Shown: in pieces, positions 1-5,429 of the stretch
How the letters are laid out: the number at the start of each line of letters is the position of its first letter
Numbering within the stretch: the first letter of the stretch is position 1
Assembly: GCA_021835265.1 (NCBI GenBank)
Contig: JAKBQK010000554.1
Location: 1-5,670 of the forward strand
DNA length: 5,670 nucleotides
Reading direction: 5' to 3'
Source: Thermoplasmata archaeon
Lineage (GTDB): Archaea; Thermoplasmatota; Thermoplasmata; Thermoplasmatales; Thermoplasmataceae
The notes under the pieces: generated by a model
Databases searched by the model: none
Told to the model about the DNA's origin: nothing
The model's input: the letters and a program-made list of their open reading frames with translations, nothing else
Translations under genes and position numbers: made by a program

Positions 1-41
1 TGGTACAAAATGGTATGAAATGGTGGTAAAATGGTACTAAT
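1..41 (+). repeat. left outer array of four TGGT repeats
   Basis: Four tandem units begin TGGTACAAAA, TGGTATGAAA, TGGTGGTAAAA and TGGTACTAAT, with 10- to 11-bp period, so each core faces the same side of the helix. A 16-bp segment (8-23) has a perfect inverted copy at 276-291. The window starts exactly at a unit boundary, so the array may continue to the left. Confidence 0.8.
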
Positions 42-102
42 ATATACTAATTAAAAACTCAATTAATTCCAATAAAAATTAACTATTCTATAATAGATAA
101 AA

Positions 103-115
103 TGGTGAAATGGTA
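103..115 (+). repeat. left inner TGGT pair
   Basis: Two copies, TGGTGAAA and TGGTA, sit 8 bp apart just right of the AT-rich block. They face the equally spaced ACCA pair at 179-193 in opposite orientation. Confidence 0.7.
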
Positions 116-178
116 ATTTTGTGATCTAGAATATAAAAACACCGGGCAAAGGACAAAAAGTGAATTGGTACATAGGGC

Positions 179-193
179 ACCATTTTACCATTT
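179..193 (-). repeat. right inner ACCATTT pair
   Basis: ACCATTTT and ACCATTT lie in tandem with 8-bp period. Read on the minus strand they give AAATGGTAAAATGGT, the inverted counterpart of the pair at 103-115. A lone TGGTA lies nearby at 166-170. Confidence 0.7.
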
Positions 194-252
194 GATCTCG
201 TCTCATAGAAGAAAAATGTAATGAACCAAGGCAAAAATTGACAGTTCTAAAA

Positions 253-294
253 CACCATTTGATCACCATTTGGTGCCATTTCATACCATTTCAT
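253..294 (-). repeat. right outer array of four CCATTT repeats
   Basis: The units are CACCATTTGAT, CACCATTTGGT, GCCATTTCAT and ACCATTTCAT, with periods of 11, 11 and 10 bp. This is the inverted mirror of the array at 1-41, including a perfect 16-bp match (276-291 with 8-23). A short palindrome, CACCATTTGGTG, lies at 264-275. The right end overlaps the stop codon of the broken minus-strand gene. Confidence 0.8.
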
Positions 295-467
295 TGGTTA
301 GTAGAAAGAATGGGGGAATATTCTTCCCAGGTGTGATTAGCATCATGATTCTCTCGGATTACGATGAGTTCATTCTTATCCAGAAAGTTGATGATATCAT
401 CCAGGGTCTTTGACTTCTTGCCTCTGAGCCAACTGTTAGACCATAAGGTTACGAAAAAGGCATTTGA
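291..467 (-). pseudogene. small hypothetical gene, apparently frameshifted near its start
   Basis: A minus-strand frame is open for 58 codons from a stop at 468-470 to a TGA at 291-293. It reads as a plausible soluble protein, with segments such as TLDDIINFLDKNELIVIREN and HTWEEYSPILSTNQ. It has no ATG, GTG or TTG in frame. An ATG does exist out of frame at 463-461, followed by CC, a run of five T (458-454) and then CGTAA, which stops the frame after four residues. One extra T in that run would join the ATG to the long frame and give a 57-residue protein. The ATG lies 26 nt downstream of the centre of a TATA-like box (486-492), the same leaderless spacing seen for other genes here. The break is therefore either a real frameshift, a homopolymer sequencing error, or less likely programmed slippage. 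The function is not recognised; the short helical and strand pattern could suit a small DNA-binding protein. Confidence 0.5.
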
Positions 468-485
468 TTAGGTAACGCAAAAATA

Positions 486-492
486 CTATAAA
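486..492. promoter_or_regulatory. TATA-like box, possibly shared by divergent genes
   Basis: CTATAAA on the plus strand reads TTTATAG on the minus strand. Its centre is 26 nt from the out-of-frame ATG at 463 (minus strand) and about 22 nt from the TTG at 511 (plus strand). A second AT-rich element, TTATTAAATA (496-505), lies about 26 nt before a further TTG at 526 and could serve the plus-strand gene instead. Confidence 0.45.
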
Positions 493-510
493 CCTTATTA
501 AATAGAGACT

Positions 511-1215
511 TTGATCTATTTGGAATTGACGTGGTCTAAAATTGCATTATTTGTCATAGTCTTATTCGTTGTTTTATTTATACTTCATCTTGCAGGTTTA
601 ATATCTATCTTCAATTCGGCGCTCTCGCTTGTGTTGTCCATAATTGCGGTTTTTTTCACAGCACTTTCTTTCTTTCACAGAGTATCTCCCTCGATAAGTG
701 CCCGCCTTGAGACACAAGTTCTTCCCTTACTGACTCAGGAACAGACAGATAAATTGAAGGCCCTTGGGATCGAAAATCCAGGCTTTACTGTTAATTATGG
801 GGGTGCAGATCCGATAGCTCCCGGAGGGAAGTACTTAGATCTTTTGATAACAAATGGAGGTCCAGGATCTGCTTTTGGGCTAACTTGGCAACTGGAAATT
901 CTCGGATACAAAGAAGGAACTCATGCGATTGCTGGGTACATTCCTTTGTTGGAACCAGGTGGAAGGATTGTGGTGCAAGGAAATTTACGTGTATATCATG
1001 AAAATAAGAAAAGTGCAATGGAATCTTACAAAAAGAAAAATGGAGTTAAGGGAGAACCAAGTCACGAACAAATGAAAGAGGTTCTTGATATTTCAAATTC
1101 AATAGCCAAATACAAATTGCATCTGAAATATAAACAATTCTTAAGCGAAAAAGAGCTGTGTCCAATTACATTTAATGAGGATGGGGGATACATCATTCCT
1201 AAAACAACAGAATAG
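511..1215 (+). CDS. membrane-anchored protein of unknown function
   Basis: The 234-residue product starts with two hydrophobic segments (about residues 11-31 and 36-55), which predict two membrane spans or a hairpin anchor. A soluble part of about 180 residues follows. Residues 107-163 alternate like a beta-sandwich (LDLLITNGGPGSAFGLTW, then an LEPGGRIVVQG turn), reminiscent of Ig-like or CARDB-like extracellular modules, but this is only a fold impression. A charged helical stretch (about 164-212) rich in Lys and Glu follows. No catalytic motif is visible. The start is uncertain because there is no ATG: TTG at 511, 520 and 526 are all in frame, none has a Shine-Dalgarno sequence, and an in-frame stop at 499-501 blocks anything earlier. 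TTG 526 best fits the leaderless spacing from an AT-rich box at 496-505. The gene converges on the helicase gene. Confidence 0.8.
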   Translation: MIYLELTWSKIALFVIVLFVVLFILHLAGLISIFNSALSLVLSIIAVFFTALSFFHRVSPSISARLETQVLPLLTQEQTDKLKALGIENPGFTVNYGGADPIAPGGKYLDLLITNGGPGSAFGLTWQLEILGYKEGTHAIAGYIPLLEPGGRIVVQGNLRVYHENKKSAMESYKKKNGVKGEPSHEQMKEVLDISNSIAKYKLHLKYKQFLSEKELCPITFNEDGGYIIPKTTE

Positions 1216-1411
1216 CTCTCAGAACGATTTTTTCTTGGAGTGAGAAAACAATAGATCGGTGCGTGCCAATTGTCCATGTGCTAAAATAATAAACCTAATT
1301 ATATTATATATAGGTGGTCGATTTCTTCCGGAGTCCGTATTTACCCTACAAAATTATTTTTATTTTCCCCCGGTCCGACCGGAATAGGGTATATAAAAAG
1401 CTTATGGTAAT
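1216..1411. other. convergent intergenic region with inverted repeats
   Basis: This 196-bp gap separates two converging genes. It holds a T tract at 1228, an alternating AT stretch (1301-1312), and a nested set of inverted repeats: CCGGT-CCG-ACCGG at 1370-1382, TTCCGG (1326-1331) against CCGGAA (1379-1384), and TACCCTA (1342-1348) against TAGGGTA (1385-1391). No credible gene was seen. On the minus strand a run of five T (1399-1395) follows the helicase stop by about 12 nt and may end its transcript. Confidence 0.5.
1228..1236 (+). terminator. T-rich terminator after the membrane protein gene
   Basis: Six T followed by CTT begin 13 nt after the stop codon. Oligo-T tracts without a strong hairpin are common archaeal termination signals. 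Confidence 0.4.
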
Positions 1412-3478
1412 TTATACATCAATTTTTTTATTATTTTCTATTTCAATTTTAAATTGTTTTGTTGGGTTTAGCTTTACGGGTCTTATCCAATCCCTCTCCA
1501 AGATTTCTCTGATTATATTATGTTGTTCTGGTGTTCCGTGCCATAACATATCCATAAAATTTCCTATCCATATAGAAGGAATTTTTCTTCTGCCCCTATG
1601 ACCACCCTCCATGGGCTCCGAAAACATTGAAGAATAAACGAACTTCTCCTCATCAAGTGGTATGCCATCTTTGAGAATGAAGCCCCTTTGATTACTCTTT
1701 ATGTTTCCAATAAGTTCTTTCTTTGACGTATATCTAACTATGTGTGGTGGCAATGGATCTCCTAATAATACTACCACATGATATTTTTCGTGGGCGTTTA
1801 TTCCATGAGTTGTATTAGAGAACCAAGGTCGTATATCCATATTTTTGAAATAACCTAACCCTTCTTTATTTGCTCTTTTCTTTGCTATAAACTCTTCAAT
1901 AAACCTTACAACAGGGCTAAATGTGATTAATAGTACTTTTGGATCTGTAGGCAGTTTAGAATTAATGGTTGTATGATCTAAAACGGTACAAACATCTTTT
2001 TCAATTTCTCTCTGTAATCTCAACCTCTTGGTTTTTACTTCTTCGTATGATTCTCTCCCAATCCTGGATATTCTCGTTTTGTAGTGGTTCATTGAAAAGC
2101 CGCGATCAGGCATTGAATAATAATAAAAGTAAAATTCCTGTGAAATAAAAGATGCGTCAAATTCTGAAATCAGATATCTACTGTAGTCCGAAAACAGTTG
2201 TAAGTATTTGGCGTGCTTCAAGGTTGAAATAGTGTACTTGTCGCGGTATTCCTGAACAGCTTCAGTAAGCAGTTTTCGAATGGCCTGCTTTACAAGTCTT
2301 GTATATTCTTGTTTGATCATTATATCTTTTTTATGGTCTGTGTCCATCACAATTTCCACAAGTTCCCTATATGTTGAACCAGAGGAGTGATCATACATGA
2401 TGCTTGACATTCTTGAAATGCTCCCTTTCTTAAATGGGGTATAATCAAGAATGAAATCTTTATTCTCGGTATCAGTCACGTACTTGTAGACCTCATAAAG
2501 CGTTAAATCACGGGCCAGAGAATAGTATCTTCTGAAAATCTCCAATTTGATCTTGTCTGTTCGCAATGTTGCCGAACCTGCAATTAATCGTATATTCCTA
2601 TGTTCAAAAAGAAATTTTAGAAAACCAAAGGCTTTAGGAATCAGCTCAAAGGTTGTTTTTCCAGATTTGTTGTTATCATATCTCTTCGTGACATAGTGTC
2701 TTTCTATGAGGGCCAGTTTGCTTCTAATGATAGTAATGTGGTATTCATTCTCCCGAATGGCATTTATATCTATCTCTCCCTGTTCATTTCTAATTAAATT
2801 CCTATACTGTTGACGAAGCCTTTCCTCTTCTCCCTCTGGAACTACAACCTCGGATAATGATGGTAAGAATTCATCTCCATCCATGAAGAGTCTAATTTCG
2901 TACTCAAGTTCTCTTGTGGGGATATGTATTTCCTCACCATCCAAAAAACCGTCTATTTCATCAAGAAGTAAAGTTAGATGCCCCCTGCCTCCACCCTTAA
3001 AATGTTTTGAATGTATGGCCGATATCAACCTGTCAAAGGTCATAACAGTTCTTCCTTCAAACCTTCTATCTTGGTTTATGTAGGGGCAATTATCCCCATT
3101 GGGATGAATGATCCTGTGTATTGTCATCATATCTATTCCAAGATTTCTCAACTCACTGAAAGTTTCCAGCGAATCTATATTTGTAAGAAATTCTGAGCAA
3201 GTATTTTCAAGGCTTCGCACAACGTGATAATCATTACCCTCTACCAGGGATGGTTGTTCCCTATGTATTCTATTATTCAGATCATCCAGTTTTGCATGGG
3301 ATTGCCCTAAAATAAATGCGAAAGGAAGTTTAGTGAATTTTTCAATCAAATTGTATGTCTTCCCACTCGCATACAGGGATGTGTCCAATTTTATGTTGGA
3401 ATCAAGATCGAACGTATCATAGTAATCTCGTCTCACATTCTCAGATTCCTCTAATGAATTACAAATATCATTCGACAT
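1412..3478 (-). CDS. SF2-type DNA/RNA helicase
   Basis: This 688-residue protein carries helicase motifs in the SF2 order. They are a Walker A variant SLYASGKT (residues 34-41, first Gly replaced by Ser), Walker B/motif II LLLDEID (170-176), motif III GSAT (301-304), a strand and motif IV region KVLLITFSPV (514-523), a motif V-like THGINAHEKYHVVVLLGDP (557-575), and a motif VI-like GGHRGRRK (625-632) with the likely arginine finger. Role by family: ATP-driven unwinding or translocation on nucleic acid, here probably in replication of the element. The stretches between motif II and III (about 125 residues) and between III and IV (about 210 residues) are long and match no domain I recognise. 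The five cysteines are scattered, so an XPD-like Fe-S cluster is unlikely. Start: ATG at 3478 is chosen because AGGTGAGG lies six bases upstream. A GTG at 3490 would add four residues but overlaps that ribosome site. The subfamily cannot be named from sequence alone. Confidence 0.8.
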   Translation of the reverse strand: MSNDICNSLEESENVRRDYYDTFDLDSNIKLDTSLYASGKTYNLIEKFTKLPFAFILGQSHAKLDDLNNRIHREQPSLVEGNDYHVVRSLENTCSEFLTNIDSLETFSELRNLGIDMMTIHRIIHPNGDNCPYINQDRRFEGRTVMTFDRLISAIHSKHFKGGGRGHLTLLLDEIDGFLDGEEIHIPTRELEYEIRLFMDGDEFLPSLSEVVVPEGEEERLRQQYRNLIRNEQGEIDINAIRENEYHITIIRSKLALIERHYVTKRYDNNKSGKTTFELIPKAFGFLKFLFEHRNIRLIAGSATLRTDKIKLEIFRRYYSLARDLTLYEVYKYVTDTENKDFILDYTPFKKGSISRMSSIMYDHSSGSTYRELVEIVMDTDHKKDIMIKQEYTRLVKQAIRKLLTEAVQEYRDKYTISTLKHAKYLQLFSDYSRYLISEFDASFISQEFYFYYYSMPDRGFSMNHYKTRISRIGRESYEEVKTKRLRLQREIEKDVCTVLDHTTINSKLPTDPKVLLITFSPVVRFIEEFIAKKRANKEGLGYFKNMDIRPWFSNTTHGINAHEKYHVVVLLGDPLPPHIVRYTSKKELIGNIKSNQRGFILKDGIPLDEEKFVYSSMFSEPMEGGHRGRRKIPSIWIGNFMDMLWHGTPEQHNIIREILERDWIRPVKLNPTKQFKIEIENNKKIDV

Positions 3479-3484
3479 ACAGTT

Positions 3485-3492
3485 CCTCACCT
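3485..3492 (-). promoter_or_regulatory. Shine-Dalgarno site deciding the helicase start
   Basis: On the minus strand AGGTGAGG is followed by AACTGT and then ATG (3478). AGGTGA matches the archaeal anti-Shine-Dalgarno end of 16S rRNA. It overlaps the upstream GTG at 3490, which argues against that start. It is the only clear ribosome site seen before a gene in this window. Confidence 0.65.
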
Positions 3493-3497
3493 TTTCA

Positions 3498-3507
3498 TAA
3501 TTAAATT
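3498..3507 (-). promoter_or_regulatory. possible TATA box of the helicase gene
   Basis: The minus strand reads AATTTAATTA about 25 nt before the ATG at 3478, close to leaderless spacing. Because the gene has a ribosome site, transcription more likely begins further upstream. TATTAAAAGATATAG (about 3548-3562) is the alternative box. Confidence 0.3.
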
Positions 3508-3637
3508 ACATTGAGAAGTGTTAGCAGGGAGGCTAATGTTTAGGCTTTCTATATCTTTTAATAGTCTGTTATAATTTTTCATTTAGGTTTATCTGCCTCC
3601 ATTGTGGACTGGTCTGCTAACCTCTCCACCAATTTTT

Positions 3638-3799
3638 TTAAAGCTTTGTGTCCTCCTTTTCAGGATACAAGACGAGTAATCCCTCTTCTGTTTCCCTCAT
3701 GCTTAATTTCATCCCGGGTTTCAGACTATGGATCTCAGTCAGTGTCCTCGGAATAGTGATTACCATCGAGCCGCCAAATTCCTGTATTTTTCTTTCCAT
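3638..3799 (-). CDS. SpoVT/AbrB-fold DNA-binding regulator
   Basis: This 53-residue protein matches the swapped-hairpin AbrB/MazE-type domain almost end to end. Residues 3-9 (RKIQEFG) form the first strand, SMVITIPRTLTEIHSLKPGM (11-30) is the signature strand-helix-turn containing the IP and LKPGM positions, and KLSMRETEEGLLVLYP (31-46) forms the closing strands. Such domains dimerise and bind DNA as transcription regulators or as antitoxins; no toxin gene is adjacent. The ATG at 3799 is chosen over an in-frame TTG at 3820 because a TTTAAATA box (3829-3822) is centred 26-27 nt before the ATG, giving a leaderless message, and no ribosome site is present. It lies between the clamp-loader-like gene and the helicase on the same strand and probably regulates itself or its neighbours. 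Confidence 0.85.
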   Translation of the reverse strand: MERKIQEFGGSMVITIPRTLTEIHSLKPGMKLSMRETEEGLLVLYPEKEDTKL

Positions 3800-3821
3800 A
3801 TTTCTAATTAATTTTTTCAAT

Positions 3822-3829
3822 TATTTAAA
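3822..3829 (-). promoter_or_regulatory. TATA box of the AbrB-type gene
   Basis: The minus strand reads TTTAAATA, centred about 26.5 nt upstream of the ATG at 3799. This is the expected archaeal TATA-to-transcription-start distance and implies a leaderless transcript. Confidence 0.6.
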
Positions 3830-3839
3830 ACTATATTTA

Positions 3840-3859
3840 GTTAAACAATACGTTAAACA
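3840..3859 (-). promoter_or_regulatory. tandem operator-like repeats upstream of the AbrB promoter
   Basis: Two exact copies of TGTTTAAC (minus strand) at 3859-3852 and 3847-3840 are separated by four bases, a 12-bp period. They end about ten bases upstream of the TATA box. The location suits an activator site or an autoregulatory site of the AbrB-type protein. Confidence 0.45.
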
Positions 3860-4034
3860 CGGCTTCTGCGAGTGATATAAACTTACAAAAATAGCACTAA
3901 TAAGAAATGGTAGATAAATAAAAACCAAGTTACCCAAGAAGGTAAATTTAGTAGATTATTGATTTCAAGAGGTCGTAAAAACCAATTCTCCATCCAAACC
4001 AATAATACCAATAACGGTTTTGTGTGTTTTACTT
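3860..4034 (-). other. intergenic region with T-rich terminator repeats
   Basis: This 175-bp region separates the clamp-loader-like gene from the AbrB control region. On the minus strand TTGGTTTTTA occurs twice (3985-3976 and 3928-3919), and TTGGT also occurs at 4011-4007 and 4002-3998. The T runs are plausible terminators for the upstream gene. A 36-codon hydrophobic frame (3993-3883) spans the region but has no clear promoter or ribosome site, so it is not called as a gene. Confidence 0.35.
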
Positions 4035-5408
4035 TTAGGTGTTCCCAGGGTTTTCACTTACATGTGGGTTCATCCTACTGAACTTACCATAGATGCAGTA
4101 ATGGTCCTCCCCAAAAATTGTGTTACTTCCGTGCTCATACCCATACTCAAGAGCAAAACCCCTTAGGCTCTTACTGAGTTCATACTCACGACAGAACATC
4201 TTGAAGACCTTTGTAGTAATTTTGAATTCCTTTATTAAAGGTTCAACAAGGATCTCCCCTGCCAAATCTTTCGAGTAATGAGCTTTCTTAGATGCTTCAA
4301 TCACCCAGTATTCAAACATGGCCCTCAAGTCATATTCAGCGTCAGGTTCATCTTCAATGTCTAAACTTTCGAGCGCATACAAAAGGTCGTTCCATCTACC
4401 CTCAGAATATTGGCTTTTGAAATCTCTTTGGCTAAATGTCTTTTCCCCCACCTTATAAAATTCTTCTCCTGTTTCTTTTCTTCTGTATCGTTTCAAATGG
4501 TGGAAGAAGTTATCCGGATATTTCTTTAACGGGATAGGTGATATAATCACTTTATTACCTCGCTGAATTGATATTGTGACCGGCAAACCTGTTACTTTTG
4601 ACCAAGCCGCCCATTTAACTGGAATCAGCTTATTATCTTCTTCTCTTAATTTCTTGTCAATAACTTTATACTTTGCCCAACTCTCACCCACTCCGTTTGG
4701 CGGTTCTTCCTCTGGGTCATAGCGCTCTATGAGTACATTGGAGTCGTGAAGGTTCTGTAAATCATCTAAAACGTTCCTTGCATCTCCTTTGGCTTGTTTT
4801 ATGATCTTTTCTACCTGTTCTTCTGTTGGGTAAAAATTCTTCGCTTTCATAGCTTTTTCAGCAACTTTCTTTAAGTCTTCTTCTGAAAGTAGTTTAAAGT
4901 TAAGAATTGTGAATCTATCTTGGGTGAGAATAGGATCAAGCTTTTTAATGGAGTTAGCTGTAAGAATGACTTTGTGCGGGCTTTTAGAACCGATCTGTTC
5001 TAATGGATCCTTCAAGGCATCTTGAGCCTGTTGAGTTAGATCTCCTGCCTCATTTAGCAAGTATTTTGTACCCCGGTAATTCTCAATTCTTGTGCCAGTT
5101 TTTTTGTCTATTACTTCTTCATTTATTTCAGCATAAAGGTATATATTGCCTCTCTCCTTTAGATGTTTGATAAGCTCCCTTGCAGCTTCAATACCTTTAT
5201 CCAGCGAGGCATTGACAAGGTAAAGCCACAAATCTTTTCGGAATACAAGGGCAGCCGAAGTCTTGCCGACACCTTTCGGGCCTACAAATATGAGATGGGG
5301 TAAGTCTTCTGGCGGGATTTCCTCAAGCCCCAGCAAGAACTTGACTACTTCTTCTTGTCCTATAATTTGATCTACTGATTTTGGTCTGAATTCTTCACGC
5401 CATCGCAT
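4035..5408 (-). CDS. RFC small-subunit-like AAA+ ATPase with unusual C-terminal half
   Basis: Residues 1-225 match the clamp loader ATPase module: RFC box WREEFRPKSVDQIIGQEEVV (3-22), Walker A GPKGVGKT (43-50), Walker B region YLLNEAGDLT (116-125), sensor 1 VILTAN (147-152), an arginine-finger region TQDRF (162-166) where RFC proteins usually have SRC, and sensor 2 GDARNVLDDL (208-217). Typical Walker B in this family is LDEAD; here the Mg-binding Asp is Asn and the last Asp is Gly, so ATP hydrolysis may be weak or the subunit may act as a non-catalytic partner. About 15 extra residues (95-112) precede Walker B. Residues 230-457 do not resemble the normal RFC collar; they are rich in aromatic and charged residues and may end in a winged-helix-like fold. 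Family role: loading the PCNA sliding clamp. The ATG at 5408 lies 26 nt after a TATA box centre. It could form its own ring, join host RFC, or do another AAA+ job. Confidence 0.85.
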   Translation of the reverse strand: MRWREEFRPKSVDQIIGQEEVVKFLLGLEEIPPEDLPHLIFVGPKGVGKTSAALVFRKDLWLYLVNASLDKGIEAARELIKHLKERGNIYLYAEINEEVIDKKTGTRIENYRGTKYLLNEAGDLTQQAQDALKDPLEQIGSKSPHKVILTANSIKKLDPILTQDRFTILNFKLLSEEDLKKVAEKAMKAKNFYPTEEQVEKIIKQAKGDARNVLDDLQNLHDSNVLIERYDPEEEPPNGVGESWAKYKVIDKKLREEDNKLIPVKWAAWSKVTGLPVTISIQRGNKVIISPIPLKKYPDNFFHHLKRYRRKETGEEFYKVGEKTFSQRDFKSQYSEGRWNDLLYALESLDIEDEPDAEYDLRAMFEYWVIEASKKAHYSKDLAGEILVEPLIKEFKITTKVFKMFCREYELSKSLRGFALEYGYEHGSNTIFGEDHYCIYGKFSRMNPHVSENPGNT

Positions 5409-5429
5409 GATAAGGGTTTGCCAAAGAAT

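Larger units (their letters stand above)
1..296. other. candidate replication origin (symmetric iteron region)
   Basis: This stretch has no intact gene and is built from short TGGT motifs on the left and their complement ACCA on the right. Outer TGGT copies start at 1, 11, 21 and 32. Outer (A/G)CCA copies end at 288, 278, 268 and 257. Each left-right pair sums to 289, so spacing from the outside inward is 10, 10, 11 on both sides. Inner pairs lie at 103 and 111 (TGGT) and at 179 and 187 (ACCA), both spaced 8 bp. A very AT-rich stretch (about 42-102) lies between the left outer and inner repeats. Phased repeats plus an AT-rich block is the usual composition of plasmid and virus origins, and the nearby genes are replication-type. 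A partition (centromere) site or a regulatory array are alternatives. The left edge is cut by the window, so more copies may lie outside. Confidence 0.5.
3479..3637 (-). other. helicase leader / intergenic region
   Basis: This 159-bp gap lies between the AbrB gene and the helicase gene. It contains an arm pair TTAGC (3521-3525) and GCTAA (3532-3536), and an 8-bp inverted repeat GTTAGCAG (3520-3527) with CTGCTAAC (3614-3621). Either could be a regulator-binding site. A short minus-strand frame (3632-3579) directly after the AbrB stop is discussed in the findings. Confidence 0.35.

Noticed and set aside
1..296. CRISPR array
   Set aside because: Units are only 8-11 bp, vary in sequence, have no spacers and change orientation in the middle.
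791..1277. Minus-strand frames of 75 and 71 codons (791-1018 and 1062-1277)
   Set aside because: They lie antisense over the membrane protein gene, which has the more coherent protein sequence, and have no promoter or ribosome site.
1390..1400. TATATAAAAAG as a plus-strand promoter
   Set aside because: It would only transcribe the antisense of the helicase gene; the same bases read as a T-rich terminator for the helicase on the minus strand.
1314..1601. Plus-strand 95-codon frame with an AT-rich box and AGGTGG nearby
   Set aside because: Two-thirds of it is antisense to the helicase 3' end, and its Phe/Ile/Leu-rich content is what the reverse strand of that Lys/Glu-rich region would give.
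2883..3196. Plus-strand frames of 66 and 61 codons
   Set aside because: Both are antisense within the helicase coding region between motifs I and III, with no supporting signals.
3648..3875. Plus-strand 75-codon frame
   Set aside because: It is antisense to the AbrB-type gene, whose domain signature is clear, and it ends within that gene's promoter region.
3905..3911. AAATGGT as an outlying copy of the origin repeat
   Set aside because: A single copy, and a similar AAATGGTGG occurs inside the RFC-like gene (about 4496-4504), so chance is enough to explain it.
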